Shown here: positions 35,142 to 46,903 of the stretch, one piece after another | Layout: each line of letters opens with the position of its first letter | Position numbering within the stretch: position 1 is the stretch's first letter | DNA from: Dichetophora obliterata | Taxonomy: Eukaryota > Arthropoda > Insecta > Diptera > Sciomyzidae | Assembly: GCA_963920525.1 (NCBI GenBank) | Contig: OY986437.1 | Location: 115,622,715 to 115,686,714 of the forward strand | Direction: 5' to 3' | DNA: 64,000 bases | The notes under the pieces: generated by a model | Database searches by the model: none | Told to the model about the DNA's origin: nothing | Seen by the model: only the letters and a program-made list of their open reading frames with translations | Translations under genes and position numbers: made by a program

Positions 35142-35428
35142 TAATTTTTTACATTAACTGCATCCAGCTCGAGGCTATTATGTTTGGGCCTTAAGAGTGA
35201 TACTAGCAAAAAATTTCTAATTTAAGGTAATACCTTTTGGCAGTGATAAAACGTGTGCAAGTCGTGTAGCATACACTGTATGTTATGTAATTTTTTACAT
35301 TAACTGCATCCAGCTCGAGGCTATTATGTTTGGGCCTTAAGAGTGATACTAGCAAAAAATTTCTAATTTAAGGTAATACCTTTTGGCAGTGATAAAACGT
35401 GTGCAAGTCGTGTAGCATACACTGTATG
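35142..35428. repeat. Perfect tandem duplication, 146 bp period
   Basis: 35142-35282 and 35288-35428 are identical over 141 bp, from TAATTTTTTACATTAACTGC to ACACTGTATG, separated by 5 bp. Its identity implies a recent duplication or an assembly artefact. Confidence 0.9.
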
Positions 35429-36387
35429 CTACGCCTAACGGCTGACAAAATACTCGAAACGCTGTTAGTTTTTGCCATATGTTATGAAAAGAGCTCAGAT
35501 CTGCTCACTGTAGCTATTTTTTTCCTTGTTTGTCTTGAAAATCACCAATTTCTTGTCGACCTTAATCATGCGTGTTTTGAATAATCGACTTTTAAGGCAC
35601 AAAAACCTCTTAATTTTTCTCCATTCTTCCCTTTACTAGTCTTAAAAAATGTATAGTAAAAACTTCATCAAAATAGCTCATGAATTTTGATATTTATTTC
35701 CCCTTTTCAACCACTGTGCGTCGCTTGCCTTCGGAAACTAATGCAACTTCCGCTTTGAAGCCTAAAGTAAGCTGCTCTCGTTGCACTAGCTAAAGTAATT
35801 AACATAAAATTTACCACTTTTACTCTAGCCCAACGCAAAGTTAATTCAAGGTTAATTATTTCGGGTGTTAAACTTACTGCTTGACAGGTAGTGTTGCTCT
35901 GGAGGTTAAACGAAGTTTGTTGCTTCTGCATTTGAGTAGATTACCAAGATTTTAGTTTGTTTCTGGCAACAAAAAATCATGGCAGATAAATACATTAACA
36001 CGTATTTAGGTAGCTATAACATTGCTAAGGCAGCAATAACTACAAATAAAACTAACTTCTGTCTATGCCAAAAGTTTGTTTTTAGTTTTGTTGTTAGTTG
36101 CTGTTATTGGTTGTAACGAAGTTTTTTTCAGACAAAAAGAAGTTAGGCGTTTGTGCCTGTCATTTATTAGTTTTACATTATATCGTTAGGGAGTAGTTAA
36201 AACACATTGATGTCACTTTTATTAAATAAGTTTCACAAATTGATATTTCGTTAAGCCAGATAATGACTTTCAGCGAGATTTATGAAGATAATAATAATTG
36301 AATTAAGTAAGCTTGTCTTAAGTACTTTGTACAACATAACTGATTACTTTTAGCAATGTTTATTTATGCAATTCATCGTACATAATA
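35429..36387. other. AT-rich stretch, no gene seen
   Basis: Contains 60-74 codon ORFs without family resemblance. Confidence 0.4.
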
Positions 36388-36534
36388 GGTCTGTTTCCGT
36401 ACTTGATTCAAGTAGCTTGAAGTGGCTTAAAAGCGTTATTTTAAAAATTTTTGAAGCTCGAGAGAGAAGAATAACATGCAAAATATCACTCTATATTCTA
36501 TTACCATTACTTGAAGTTAGTACGAAAACAGACC
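36388..36534. mobile_element. 147 bp MITE, copy 2 of the 25.5 kb family
   Basis: Ends GGTCTGTTTCCGTACTTGAT and, in inverse, GGTCTGTTTTCGTACTAACT. Orientation is opposite to the copy at 25499-25616. The interior adds about 30 bp not present in copy 1. Confidence 0.7.
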
Positions 36535-36699
36535 TGAAGTTTTCAATAAATATTATATATTTCTCTTCTTAATCACTCGTGAAAGTTGTATGTTTAGTGT
36601 TAATTATTGTATTTCAATTTCTGTTTGTTTAAAGTGTTGAATGTTGTTTAAGGAGAATATGCAATATATTGTAATGTAACTATAATCTTATTAAAACAA

Positions 36700-37612
36700 A
36701 ATAAAAAAAACACCCCTGGTGAAGGAAGAAACGTAGGGTAAGTAATGAATAATATTTTTTAGATTATTTTTATTCACACCAGGCTACCAAATTGCCCAAA
36801 TCGACAAAAAACATCCAAATATAAGCCAAAATATTGTTAGCATAAGTCTATATTTACTTTTGCTTTAAGACATATTTAGTCTTTTTCACAAAAATTAAAG
36901 CATTTTGAGATCGTGATTTTTACTGTTTTTTCTCAAAAAACAACTTTATCCTTCCGGGAGAGGAAGATATCCTTATTTTTTTCTAAATTTTTTTTTTGGA
37001 AGATATGACCACCCAATGCAAATTTTGGGACCTCTTGGAACTTGAAATTCGAAAAAAAATGTAATTCGATACGCCCTAATGCCCATATCGATAAAACAAT
37101 TAATTTCTTTAAAACTACTGTAATAAGGGTTTTTCAGACCAACATTTTCACCTCACAGTTTAAAAGGATGCATAGCGCCATTAAATAACGTAAAACCGCA
37201 AAATATAAATAGTCTATAATAAAATAGAAACAGTTTACCGAATAAAATAATCTTAGCCGCCTAATTCGGTAAAATATCCCAATGTGGGCTGATAAATGCT
37301 TTCTGCGCTACCACATTAAAATAAATGGAAAAATAAAACAAACAACAATATGCGTACACGATTGAGCTCATATTACAAACAACAACATGCAAAAAGTTAT
37401 GACTCACGCTTCGATACATAAGAAAAGCAAAATGAAATAGAAAGCAATACAAATTATTTGCGTAAAAACGCGGGGAAAACGAGTTTTTTCCAGAAATGAT
37501 ACCTAGGTAGGTCGATTTTTAACCCCCGTTAGGGATGCTAACAGGATCACACTTTTCCATTTCTAGATTTTTTTTTAATCGTACTTCGGGTGTGAACACT
37601 TTTCGGAATGCA
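36700..37612. repeat. Old dispersed repeat, left part, split by the hAT element
   Basis: GCCGCCTAATTCGGTAAAATA.CCCAATGTG at about 37255 recurs, about 140-160 bp apart, at about 40435 and 40575 on the other side of the hAT insertion. The repeat therefore pre-dates the hAT element. No ORF. Confidence 0.5.
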
Positions 37613-37620
37613 CATAAGGG

Positions 37621-40258
37621 CAGAGTTGGGCGTAGTGCACTAAATTTGCAGTTTCAGCTTACATGTACTGATAGTGTAGAATTATTCTCTATCTTCTATT
37701 ATTTTTGACTGCTGAATTGAAAAATAAAAGCCTCATTATACATGACTGATAGTGATAGTGAAAAATTTAACACTCAAATTCATGTAAAAATAGTGTAAAA
37801 AAAAATGTTTACAGCTTAGTGGAAAATTTTTATTTTGCACTAAAAAAATAGTGCAAAAAAAAATACTTGCACTAATAGTGGTACAGCACAGAAATTTCTA
37901 ACTCAATTGATAGAAAACAGGAAGAGTTTACTTGTAGTATTGAGTATTAAACAAATCCGTGCTGGTTTGTTCCCGAGAGTATTCTCTCACAGTGGAGTGC
38001 TGGATACTTGGCTGCAATGGCGAGATACGTCAATTGCTAATTTGCATACAATCTTCGTGCAATTGGTGCTCGAAGTTTGTATGGCAATGCGAGGAATAAA
38101 AGCGAAAGAAAAAACAACACAGCTAGTGTAAGTAAAATTAGATTTCACAATTTTTATTTATCTACCTTAAAATGCAGCTACAATTCTCTTCAATAGGTGA
38201 GTAGTAAAAAGTTTAATAGTACCGCGGATTTCCAATATGTGGATGTAACGAAAAATGGTGGATTTAATTTTGTTCGTTTCGGTTGTTCGGCAAGCCAATT
38301 AGTGAATAATTGCAACCGCCAAAAGCACTCGTCGGAGAAGCCGATCGAGCGACCCGTTCTTGTATCGAGAATCGATACTGGAACGTGTCGATAAGACAGT
38401 AAAAGAAAAGTCTTTTACTTTCATTAACCCTTAGGGTTGCAGCCTAAACAAGTATTTAAATATTACACAGAAATTTGTATGTTTCTATGCTATTCTCAGT
38501 AAAATATAAAAATATTAAGTAATAAAAAACTTTAATATTAAGTAAAACAAGAAAAATAAGCTATGCTAACAATTATTTGCTGTAAGCAATTTAACTTTCA
38601 TGAAACTATTATTTTAAATAACACCAATTTTATATAAACTGTCTATCTGATCCTAGCTTGGTGATGCTCATTCAGAGCTGTTGTTGTTTTCTTCGTAAAC
38701 ATATATGACCAGAAGCTCGAAAAATAGTTTTTCTTAATTATAGATTATTTTTTTTTAATTCGAGCCTAACTGAAATAGTTTTAAAACCACTCATATTTGA
38801 AAGTTGAGTGGAAAAACTTTCAATTGCAGCTTTCATTTAGTGGCTGTTCAAATTTTGCACTATTTGAGTGTAGTGGAGATTTAGTAACTACCACTCAATT
38901 TAGTTATAGTGCAATAATATAACACTACCACTAAAATCCCTACACTCACAGAACTAAACCCATTGCCGCAACCGAAAAATTGCCCTACTAACTTTGTCGA
39001 TTGTCGGCAATTTTCTAAATGCAATTGCCACAATCGCCAATTTCCCAATTGAGCTAATTGCGTCATTCCGTTGCGAGAATGGAACTGCAGACAAGATTTG
39101 AGTCATTCGGTTGTGAACAACGAACTGTTTATCGCGCTTACCAGATGTCAGTTATATGAACCGAGTCTTCCCATCGTTTCGACTTACGAGTGTGAAAAAT
39201 AAACATGCTTTGTTGATGCTAATTTTGCAAATTTGCATATTTTTAAGAAGAAATAAATTAGATTTATTTCAACTGCACAAGTTTTATTTATTAAAAATTG
39301 AATCACATCACTTTGAACACTTAACTAACCACTTGCAGCGAGAATACCGACCGAACCATAAACAAAGGCGCGACGAGCAACATAGCGAGTGTAAAAATCA
39401 AACGACGGAAACAAGGATTGTTTTGTTGTTGTTTTTTATTGTACATTTGCAGTTATTTAAGAAGAAATTAATTTAATAAATACAGACTGCACAAGTTATA
39501 TATATTTTATATTAGATAAAATATATTTTTTAATAAATTCCTTTACCTAAAAACACTTCAAAAACTTGCACCGAGAACACACACTAGAAATCAACCGAAT
39601 ACTGAACAAAAGAGGAACGAGCAACACAGCGAGCGTGAAAAAAGCGACGGTTGTGGTTAAGGTGACCACATGTAAGTTATTTTTATTGAGTATTCGTCTG
39701 TTGCAATTGACTTTGGTGGCGGTGCAACTGAATATTGAAACATCGTTGCAATTCGGTGGTAACGCAAGAAAAATTCTATTGACAGAATTAACAATGCGGA
39801 TATTTCAACTACTCCTTTTATCCGTAAATCTGTAATTGTACTGGTCAGTTGTTTTGGATAAATTGAGATTGCTTAGACGGGAAGTAAGTTGAAATGACAA
39901 ATTCCATTCAGTTCTTGCAACTTAAGCGTAAATATTGAATGTTAACCGAATTGTTATTTAGGCATGAAGTTACAATAATAAAATAAGCATTTACGTCAGC
40001 CGAAAGTCGATTATGCTTCTATAATTACAGTTAAATAAACAGAGTTTTAATTGAAACAAACACTTTAAGAGTACCCCACTTAAAATGTATTTACTATAAC
40101 CTAACGCCAACAAATTAGTTTTGTGAGTGTAGTGAAGCATCTCTTCACTATCACTAAGCTGGTAAAAAAATAGTGAAAAATAGAATTTCTTTCAATATAT
40201 TTTAGTGCTAGTGAAAGGCTGAGTGCACTCAACATTTAGTGCACTACGCCCAACTCTG
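37621..40258. mobile_element. 2,638 bp non-autonomous hAT element
   Basis: CATAAGGG at 37613-37620 is repeated at 40259-40266. The ends are 25 bp inverted repeats, CAGAGTTGGGCGTAGTGCAC then TAAAT, with CAG starts and an 8 bp TSD as in hAT. Subterminal DNA is full of short AGTG/CACT motifs, another hAT trait. No transposase is recognisable: the largest frames (37907-38131, 38197-38394, 39156-39476, 39566-39835) match nothing I know. It could have captured host DNA in its middle. Confidence 0.85.
39225..39680. repeat. Degenerate tandem duplication inside the hAT element
   Basis: Two units of about 240 bp share TTTAAGAAGAAAT.AATT, ACTGCACAAGTT, CACTT..A.ACTTGCA.CGAGAA and GACGAGCAACA.AGCGAG.GTGAAAAA. 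The second unit has an insertion of AT-rich DNA. Confidence 0.5.
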
Positions 40259-40266
40259 CATAAGGG

Positions 40267-40800
40267 TTTCCACCAATTTTGGATGCCAAAATATTATAAA
40301 ACCCAGATTTGATGGGGAAAAAAAAAACAATTTTTGCAATGTGTAATAGTATTGATTATGTCCTAATGGTCTTACAGGGTTTAAATCAAACAACAAACTT
40401 GAATAGAAGCTATTAACCGAATAAAAAATTTTTGCCGCCTAAATCAGTTAAATACCCCAATGCGCGCTGCTACACGACTTTTTGTGCAATGTTGAATAGT
40501 GTCTAATATGTCCCCATGGCAGTACAGGGTTAAAATCATATAACAGACTTGAATAGAAAATATTTACCGTGTAAACTTTTTTACCCGCCTAAATCGGTCA
40601 AACACCCCAATGTGCGCTGCTAAACGAATTTTCTCAGAAATATGTCCTAGTTAGATCGATTTTTCGCCCCCGTAATCCTCTATATTTAGAATTTAACCGA
40701 AATCGCTTGGGCCGTTTTCGAAAACTCATTCACAAAGAAAGAAACAAACAAACAAACAAACAAACAAACAAACAAACATATATTGCTAGTTTAAAAGTAT
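40267..40800. repeat. Old dispersed repeat, right part, ending in (CAAA)n
   Basis: Two tandem units (about 40380-40530 and 40530-40680) with TACCG..TAAA...TTT.CCGCCTAAATC.GT.AAATACCCCAATG, then GAAATCGCTTGGGCCGTTTT and a (CAAA)n run at 40745-40779, followed by CATATATTGCTAG. This is the continuation of 36700-37612. Confidence 0.55.
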
Positions 40801-40924
40801 CTATAAGATACCATACGTAGAACAGTGTAGCGAGGTCTATGGAATGAAAGACAAAAATAGAAGGAATCATCATAGGTATATGAAATTCGAATATATTAAA
40901 TATGTTATTGTTTCATAAATATTA

Positions 40925-41310
40925 AACGGCACGTTTTCATCAAAATCGGCCACGCCTTTCGCCCACCCCCATACAAATCTAACAATAAAAGTTAAATATC
41001 TCGAGTTGTAGAAAGTGTAAACACCAAATCTATACTATGTTTTTTATTGACTAGATAAAAAATTACCATAAAAAATTTCATAAAGATTTTCCACGCCCTT
41101 CACCCACCTCCCATACAAAATGAAGAATATAAGTGCAACATCTAGAGTTGTAAAAAGTATTAGAAAAAAAATTAACTATTTTTTAACTACAATCACATAA
41201 TTATCATATAAAAATTTCATCAAGATCTGCCACGCCAGACCTTAATGAAGACTAAAAGTGCAATATCTCCAGTGCTAGAAAGTAAAAAAAAAAGAAAATT
41301 AACGTGTCTA
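40925..41310. repeat. About 140 bp tandem units
   Basis: CATCAAAATCGGCCACGCC (about 40938), CATAAAGATTTTCCACGCC (about 41081) and CATCAAGATCTGCCACGCC (about 41219) mark three units that also share a CCATACAAA-type block and ATATCTC.AG.. blocks. Same style of CACGCC-bearing repeat as at 26.4-28.9 kb. Confidence 0.5.
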
Positions 41311-41879
41311 TCTGTAACTGGTTTCACTTAATTATCATAAAATTATTTTAGTGAGATTGGTCAAGTCCTTCACTATTGAAAAATATTTTTATTTTAATAC
41401 AAAAGTTTGTTTCAATTTTTCATAAACCTTAAGAATGAGAGCAAATAACAGAAAATTATTAACTAATACATAAAAAACATAATTACTTCAGATTACATAT
41501 TAGTACCTTCCTTGGGTGCGGTGGGGTGAAGCGTTTCGCTTTTTTTGTAGACTCACAGCGCCCCCAAAAATTTTAATTTTTAAATGGTTTTTGGCTTAAA
41601 TCGCAAGAGTGGACATTTTTCTTAATTTCTATGCGCTCGGATTTGAACATTTTCGATTTCAGCAAAAAATTATGGGTTTACTTCGAAAATATTCATTTTT
41701 CGATTTTTAAAAATAGCGGAATGCATCGATTCACCAAAAGAATCTTTCCGTTTTCATGTATGAACATCAACATAAATCGGTTTTATGGCCTCGCACGGAG
41801 ATAATTATTTCGCTTGAATCTAGCAAATGTTTTGCTTAAAAGCAAATCAGCTAAACTTTGCTCAATCACGGTGTGATTT

Positions 41880-42355
41880 AAGAAAAAGATTGCTAAATTG
41901 GAATCACTCCTCATGTATTTATGAAAAGCAAAATTATATTAAATTCAAGCAAATATTTCCTAAGTTATTATACACTGCAAAGACAAATTTATACTAAGCT
42001 CAAGCAAATATTTTCTAAGTTAATATAAACTCAAATAGCAAATTTTTACTAAATTCAAGCAAATTTCTTCTAAACACACGAGCACACGTTTATTCTTAAT
42101 GAAAAAAATTAGGCGACTATTAGTTAACAACTACGATGGTCGTAAGGATGAGTCCATACACTTACACTCACGCGGCTGAGGTTCAAGTCTCCGAATAATG
42201 GTGATGTTTCAATTTAATTTAACGTTTAATCAAAATTTGCTATTCCAATTTATAATAACTTACCAAACTTTTGCTTGAATTTAATCAAAATGTTGCTAAG
42301 TTGTTATAAACTGGAGTGGCAAATTTTGATTAGTATAACAACTTAGCAACATTTT
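41880..42355. repeat. Foldback-type repeat with about 62 bp units in the arms
   Basis: The left side has three degenerate units with AAATTCAAGCAAAT.TTT.CTAAGTTA.TATA (about 41940-42070). The right side (about 42215-42355) has the complementary units (TTTGCTTGAATTTAATCAAAAT, CTAAGTTGTTATAAACTGGA). The centre, about 42080-42200, contains a sequence with a tRNA-like box B (GGTTCAAGTCTCC). Confidence 0.5.
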
Positions 42356-42367
42356 GATTAAATGTAT

Positions 42368-42615
42368 AAATGGACCCGATAGGTGGCGTTGGGGTGGACT
42401 TATATCGAAAATTTGAATTTATAGACCAATTTAACTGAAATTCAGAATGTATGTTTGTTTGATCATAAGAAAATAATTTGTGTATAAATGGACACGGTAG
42501 GTGGCGCTGGGGTGGACTTATTTCGAAAATTCCATGGCGTGAAAAATATATAAATACTTTTAATTTTATTTTATAACGAGGGGAGTAGCGAAGCACACCG
42601 GGTTCAGCTAGTATT
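42368..42615 (-). mobile_element. Dispersed repeat CTAGCTGAACCCGG..., inverted copy
   Basis: Reverse-complement copy of 44482-44729, nearly identical over about 245 bp, with two internal AGCGCCACCTA(C/T)CG(T/G)GTCC blocks. The start is at 42615 (TAGCTGAACCCGGTGTGCTT on the minus strand). Confidence 0.7.
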
Positions 42616-42874
42616 AGAATAAATAAAAAAGACACAAATATCCGTTTTGTTTAATCTTATATATAAATAAGCAAACATCAAATGTTGTCGTACACTTTTC
42701 GATATTCATTTTAGAATAAGGGCAATGCAACTTATATCATTCGAAAGGTACTGCGCCTTTTATGTGCGGAATTATTTTAGATTTTAAATTTATTACCTCT
42801 GACCCAAAATATTAACGTTGAAAGTTTGTATTATTTTTAGTAAGGAATCACAGGGCTAGGAAAAGGTAGAATAA

Positions 42875-43215
42875 TGAATAAGGTATCAAATGAAAGATCT
42901 GGCTGCACAGTATGATTACATTTTAGATTGGTGGCCTTCGACCTGCAATATGAGAGTAAAGAGAGCATTTACTAAATAAAAGCTAAACTGTAACAAATGG
43001 AAGAATATAATGTAAGAGGGAATTTCAGACATTGATAAGGTGTGCAAGAAACACTTCCAACATTTTGCGCCATCTCTTAAGGATACCCTAAAATAAGCAA
43101 TTTTTTTATACAACAAGAGTGAATATATATTGTGATGGTGAAATTTCTTACAAATAGTAAAGTCTGAAAAAGTTCCGTTATTTTGACATAAAAATTATAG
43201 CGATATCTCGAAAAC
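42875..43215 (+). repeat. Direct repeat, copy A
   Basis: It shares with 44045-44345 the order GACCT.GA..TGAAATATGAG, CTAAACT.TAA.AA.TGGAAGAA, CATCTCTTA.GGATACCCTA, CAAATAGTAAA.TCTGAAA and CGATATC.CGAAAACT. The copies are diverged and about 1.15 kb apart. Both lie between the inverted pair of CTAGCTGAACCC repeats. Confidence 0.6.
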
Positions 43216-43740
43216 TATAGATGTTCTCGGTACAACGTATTTTTGTATGAAAAGTCGTTGGTTGAGGAATATAACGGTATACGAAAGCTTTCTTGGTAAT
43301 ATTTTCCACGGATATTATGTTGAAAAAATCCCCTAAAAATGACAATAAAATTATTTAGATCTCCAAAAATTTATATTTTCTCAGTAAATGACTTTGGAGA
43401 AACAAGAAAAATTAATGTGGGTTTAAAAATACCTCTGAAATATTAAGTTTTTTCTCAAAAAATAGGCCAAACGTTTTTGTTGTTGTAATTTTTTTTCTTA
43501 TTAAATTTCCTTTTTTCACACTTCTTCAAATGACATATCATTGCTTAATTTTGACACATAATGCAAAAATCAGTTTCTATCATCGAAAATCATGAGCTTC
43601 TTTTTTTTTTGATTTTTTTTATGAAAATTAAATTTTTCAAAATGTTGTTTTTATATTTTCCACAAAGTTCTACAGCTTAAAAAATAATTAAACCACTCCA
43701 AAGTTATATACACAAATCTATGTTTTAAGCCATTTCGTTA

Positions 43741-43989
43741 TATCTGTGGTCACAAGGAATAACGACTAAACTCAAAGTATCGTAAAAAACGATATTTTAA
43801 TTGCACGAACTATGACCAATTTTTTTGAAATATATGAACCGTTATAAACAAAATACGTGCAGACATAATGATCAATTCTGGGAAAAAATGGATATCTGCA
43901 TACTTCAAAAAATTGGCAATAAATTAAATTCCATATCGCTTTTTTTACGATATTTTGAGTTTAGTCATTATTCTTTGAGACCACAGATA
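43741..43989. mobile_element. MITE with about 50 bp inverted repeats and TA ends
   Basis: TATATCTGTGGTC(A/T)CAA, then GAATAA(C/T)GACTAAACTC and a TATCGTAAAAAA block, are present at both ends in inverse orientation; TA flanks are at 43739-43740 and 43990-43991. Confidence 0.65.
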
Positions 43990-44044
43990 TATAAAAATAG
44001 ACGTAGGAGAAACAGTTCTTCAGTTTTTCTGAACCCATTTTGAT

Positions 44045-44345
44045 AATTTTTTAAATAAATTACAGAAGGGAGAAGAAGTTCACCGAATAGTTATGTGACC
44101 TTTGACTTGAAATATGAGCATTGAAAGAATATTTCTGAAGTAAAACCTAAACTATAAGAAGTGGAAGAACATGGCGTAGGTGGAAATTTTAGATATTAAT
44201 ACAATGTAGGAAAAACATTTTTCACTATCTCTTACGGATACCCTACAAAAAGTATTTTTATAGTACATTTTTTTATTTTACAAATAGTAAATTCTGAAAT
44301 ATTTTGATATAAAAGTTATGACGATATCCCGAAAACTGTTGCTTT
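44045..44345 (+). repeat. Direct repeat, copy B
   Basis: Diverged second copy of 42875-43215; see that entry for the shared blocks. Confidence 0.6.
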
Positions 44346-44481
44346 CTCTCGAAACTTAAGATTTTCTTAGTGCAACACATTTTCTTAAGGCAAGGTCAAT
44401 GCCTCAGAATGAGAAAAGCGATTGAAATTTCAGAAAGTTGGTCGAATTTCGACCACAGGCGATACTAGTTTTATGAATAAC

Positions 44482-44851
44482 TAGCTGAACCCGGTGTGCT
44501 TCGCTACTCCCCTCGTTATAAAATAAAATTAAAAGTATTTATATATTTTTCACGCCATCGAATTTTCGAAATAAGTCCACCCCAGCGCCACCTACCGTGT
44601 CCATTTATACACAAATTATTTTCTTATGATCAAACAAACATACATTCTGAATTTCAGTTAAATTGGTCCATAAATTCAAATTTTCGATATAAGTACACCC
44701 CAGCGCCACCTATCGGGTCCAAAAGTAGCCTATGTTACCCACCGTACCAAGGTGAACATTACCTGAAAATTTCATCAAAATCGGCCCAGCCGTTTTGGAG
44801 TCCATACGTTACATACATACACACATCCTACTTTATATATATATATAGATT
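44482..44851 (+). mobile_element. Dispersed repeat CTAGCTGAACCCGG..., complete copy
   Basis: Starts CTAGCTGAACCCGGTGTGCT and ends ATCGGCCCAGCCGTTTTGGA, CATACATACACACATCC and TATATATATATATAGAT. The first 245 bp are nearly identical to the inverted copy at 42368-42615, so this family has been recently active or was recently duplicated. The 129-codon open frame through it also exists in the other copy, but I see no protein-family match. Confidence 0.7.
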
Positions 44852-45004
44852 TGATATTTTTTTATGCAATGACTCAAGCAACTGACCACGTGTTTGCTTA
44901 CTCAGTATTCAAACGCTTACAACAACAAAAGTGCTTTTCCGATCTAGCTTATCAAGCACTTATTTCTTTGTTATTGTGTTTTCTTTAAAATGAGTTCATG
45001 TGTT

Positions 45005-45204
45005 GATTTTTTAAGGCGTTATTTAGTAACCGAAATGATTAAAAAACAGATAAGTTTTTACCAAATTTAACAAAAATTTATTTTTTCTTTAAAAAATGAT
45101 TAAAAAACAGATAAATTTTTCTGTATAAAGATAACAGATAAAGAAAAGAAACTTTTTAAAGAAACAATAAATTTTTCGGTTACTAAATAACACCTTAAAA
45201 AATC
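45005..45204. mobile_element. 200 bp MITE with 29 bp inverted repeats
   Basis: GATTTTTTAAGG(C/T)GTTATTTAGTAACCGAA forms both ends in inverse. The interior contains two direct copies of ATGATTAAAAAACAGATAA. TSD not resolved. Confidence 0.65.
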
Positions 45205-45786
45205 AAAACAACTAAAATTAAAAAGTAACCATAAAATAAAAACCCTTTATATAGTATTTCATTTGTTAAAATGTGTCCACTTCACTAAAATTGCGCTATT
45301 ATTATTTAAGTAAATGAAAAAACAACTAACGTCCGCTGCTCATTTTAAAAAAACAAGTGTGTCGCGAGAATTCCGTGAAAATTTAAGAAACAGCAAAATA
45401 AATATCGAAACATTATGAGAAGCAAACATAAACAATAATCAGCGCAATTGATACATGAAAATTTGTTTTACATTCGTGAAATATAAGTGAAGATATTTAG
45501 ACTCAAAGTTACCCGCACAATCGATGCATCACGGCTTGAAAGGGATAAGACACACTTAAAATTTAAATAAAAAAAGAAAACAAAAATACGTTTTATCTTT
45601 TTTTTAACAAAAATATGTTTTTTTATCTTTAAATTTTTTTTTTTTAGCAAGAAGTTGTGAAATATATTTTAGTTAAAGTTTCCTATATGAATTATATTAA
45701 AATTTTTGTGATTTTGGAAAATATTCAGTACAAAACTAAAAAAAATGAAATTTCCTTAAATTTTCAAGGAGGCATATTGAGCCATA

Positions 45787-46015
45787 ACCGCAAAAAAGTG
45801 TAACCAACACGAAATCCGAAATTAACTTTTTAATGGCAAACGATAGGACTATAACAAACCCATCTACTCTCAAAATTTCAGATCTCGAAGTAAAACCGTT
45901 CCTAAGTTATACCCATCACAAAAATCGAGTATACATGAACTGCTTATGCAGACAAAACTAGAAAATTGCTTCTCGTGTAAAATGTTGTTTTTGTTGGTTA
46001 CACTTTTTTAGCGGT
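45787..46015. mobile_element. MITE with 22 bp inverted repeats, TA flanks
   Basis: ACCGC(A/T)AAAAAAGTGTAACC forms both ends, flanked by TA (45785-45786, 46016-46017). The interior near the right end has TTGCTTCTCGTGT, also found in the MITE at 63347-63486. Confidence 0.65.
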
Positions 46016-46903
46016 TATATCTTTCTATTACTACAAATAGAAAGGTATCAAAAAATCCTTTTAGATTTATATAATTATATAAAAGGACACTCACTAAATT
46101 TTATGACAGGGTTGCTCGGTAACCGACTTTGATAATTTTCCTTATTCCATTCCTATTATTATTTCCATTGTTATAGCGTACCAATTTCTTCGAAAAGTAA
46201 AAAAACATGAGAAATTTGCTGTAGAACCACAGCAGTGCTTTTTTTCCATAAAGAGAAATGTAGTGAAAAATAGGGAAGAAAATCAAAAGCGTGTGCACAA
46301 GCGAGCTAGGAATAGATTTGTTCCTTTGAAATGTTTTGCCTTTTTTCTTACTATTAGAAATTCGATCGCATTGTTTTCATTTTTAACCGACTTCATTATT
46401 TGGCTACATTTGCTTAATTGGAAGAATTATGAATGAAATGAAGCAAAACAGATTTCTTTTAATTTACCAATGTAAATATTCCCTTCTGTCTATGATTTCA
46501 ATGAATATGCAGATATTCTAATGTTACATATTACACATGTGCAGATATTCTAATGTTACATTCAGAAATTCCAAAAAATTGTTAAATGTGCTTTGCTGTA
46601 GTTTGTGTTTACATTTTGTTTGCTATATTTTCGAAAAGGTTTTTAAGGAAAATTTTTCAACTGAAAATGCAATTACATATTTTTAACCGACTTCAAAAAG
46701 GTGGAGGTTCCCAAGTAGGTTAATTTTTTTTTAATGTATGTGCATTGATAACTCCTAAAGTACTTGCCCGATTGCCAAAAATTTTTGTCAAAAGATTGAG
46801 ATACTAGACGTGGAGTGCCCGTCTAAAAAAGTGGTCGGTATTCGACACAGGGGCTGGCAATATAAGAAACAATTTGTATATCGACTAATATTAACACTAG
46901 AGT

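Noticed and set aside
42130..42190. Possible tRNA gene (GGTTCAAGTCTCC box B)
   Set aside because: No acceptor or anticodon stem could be folded and box A is poor; mentioned only as a tRNA-like core.
44496..44885. A 129-codon ORF with a near-identical partner at 42330-42635, possibly a conserved gene
   Set aside because: Both are within copies of the same dispersed repeat; near-identity covers non-coding parts too, and no protein family is recognisable.
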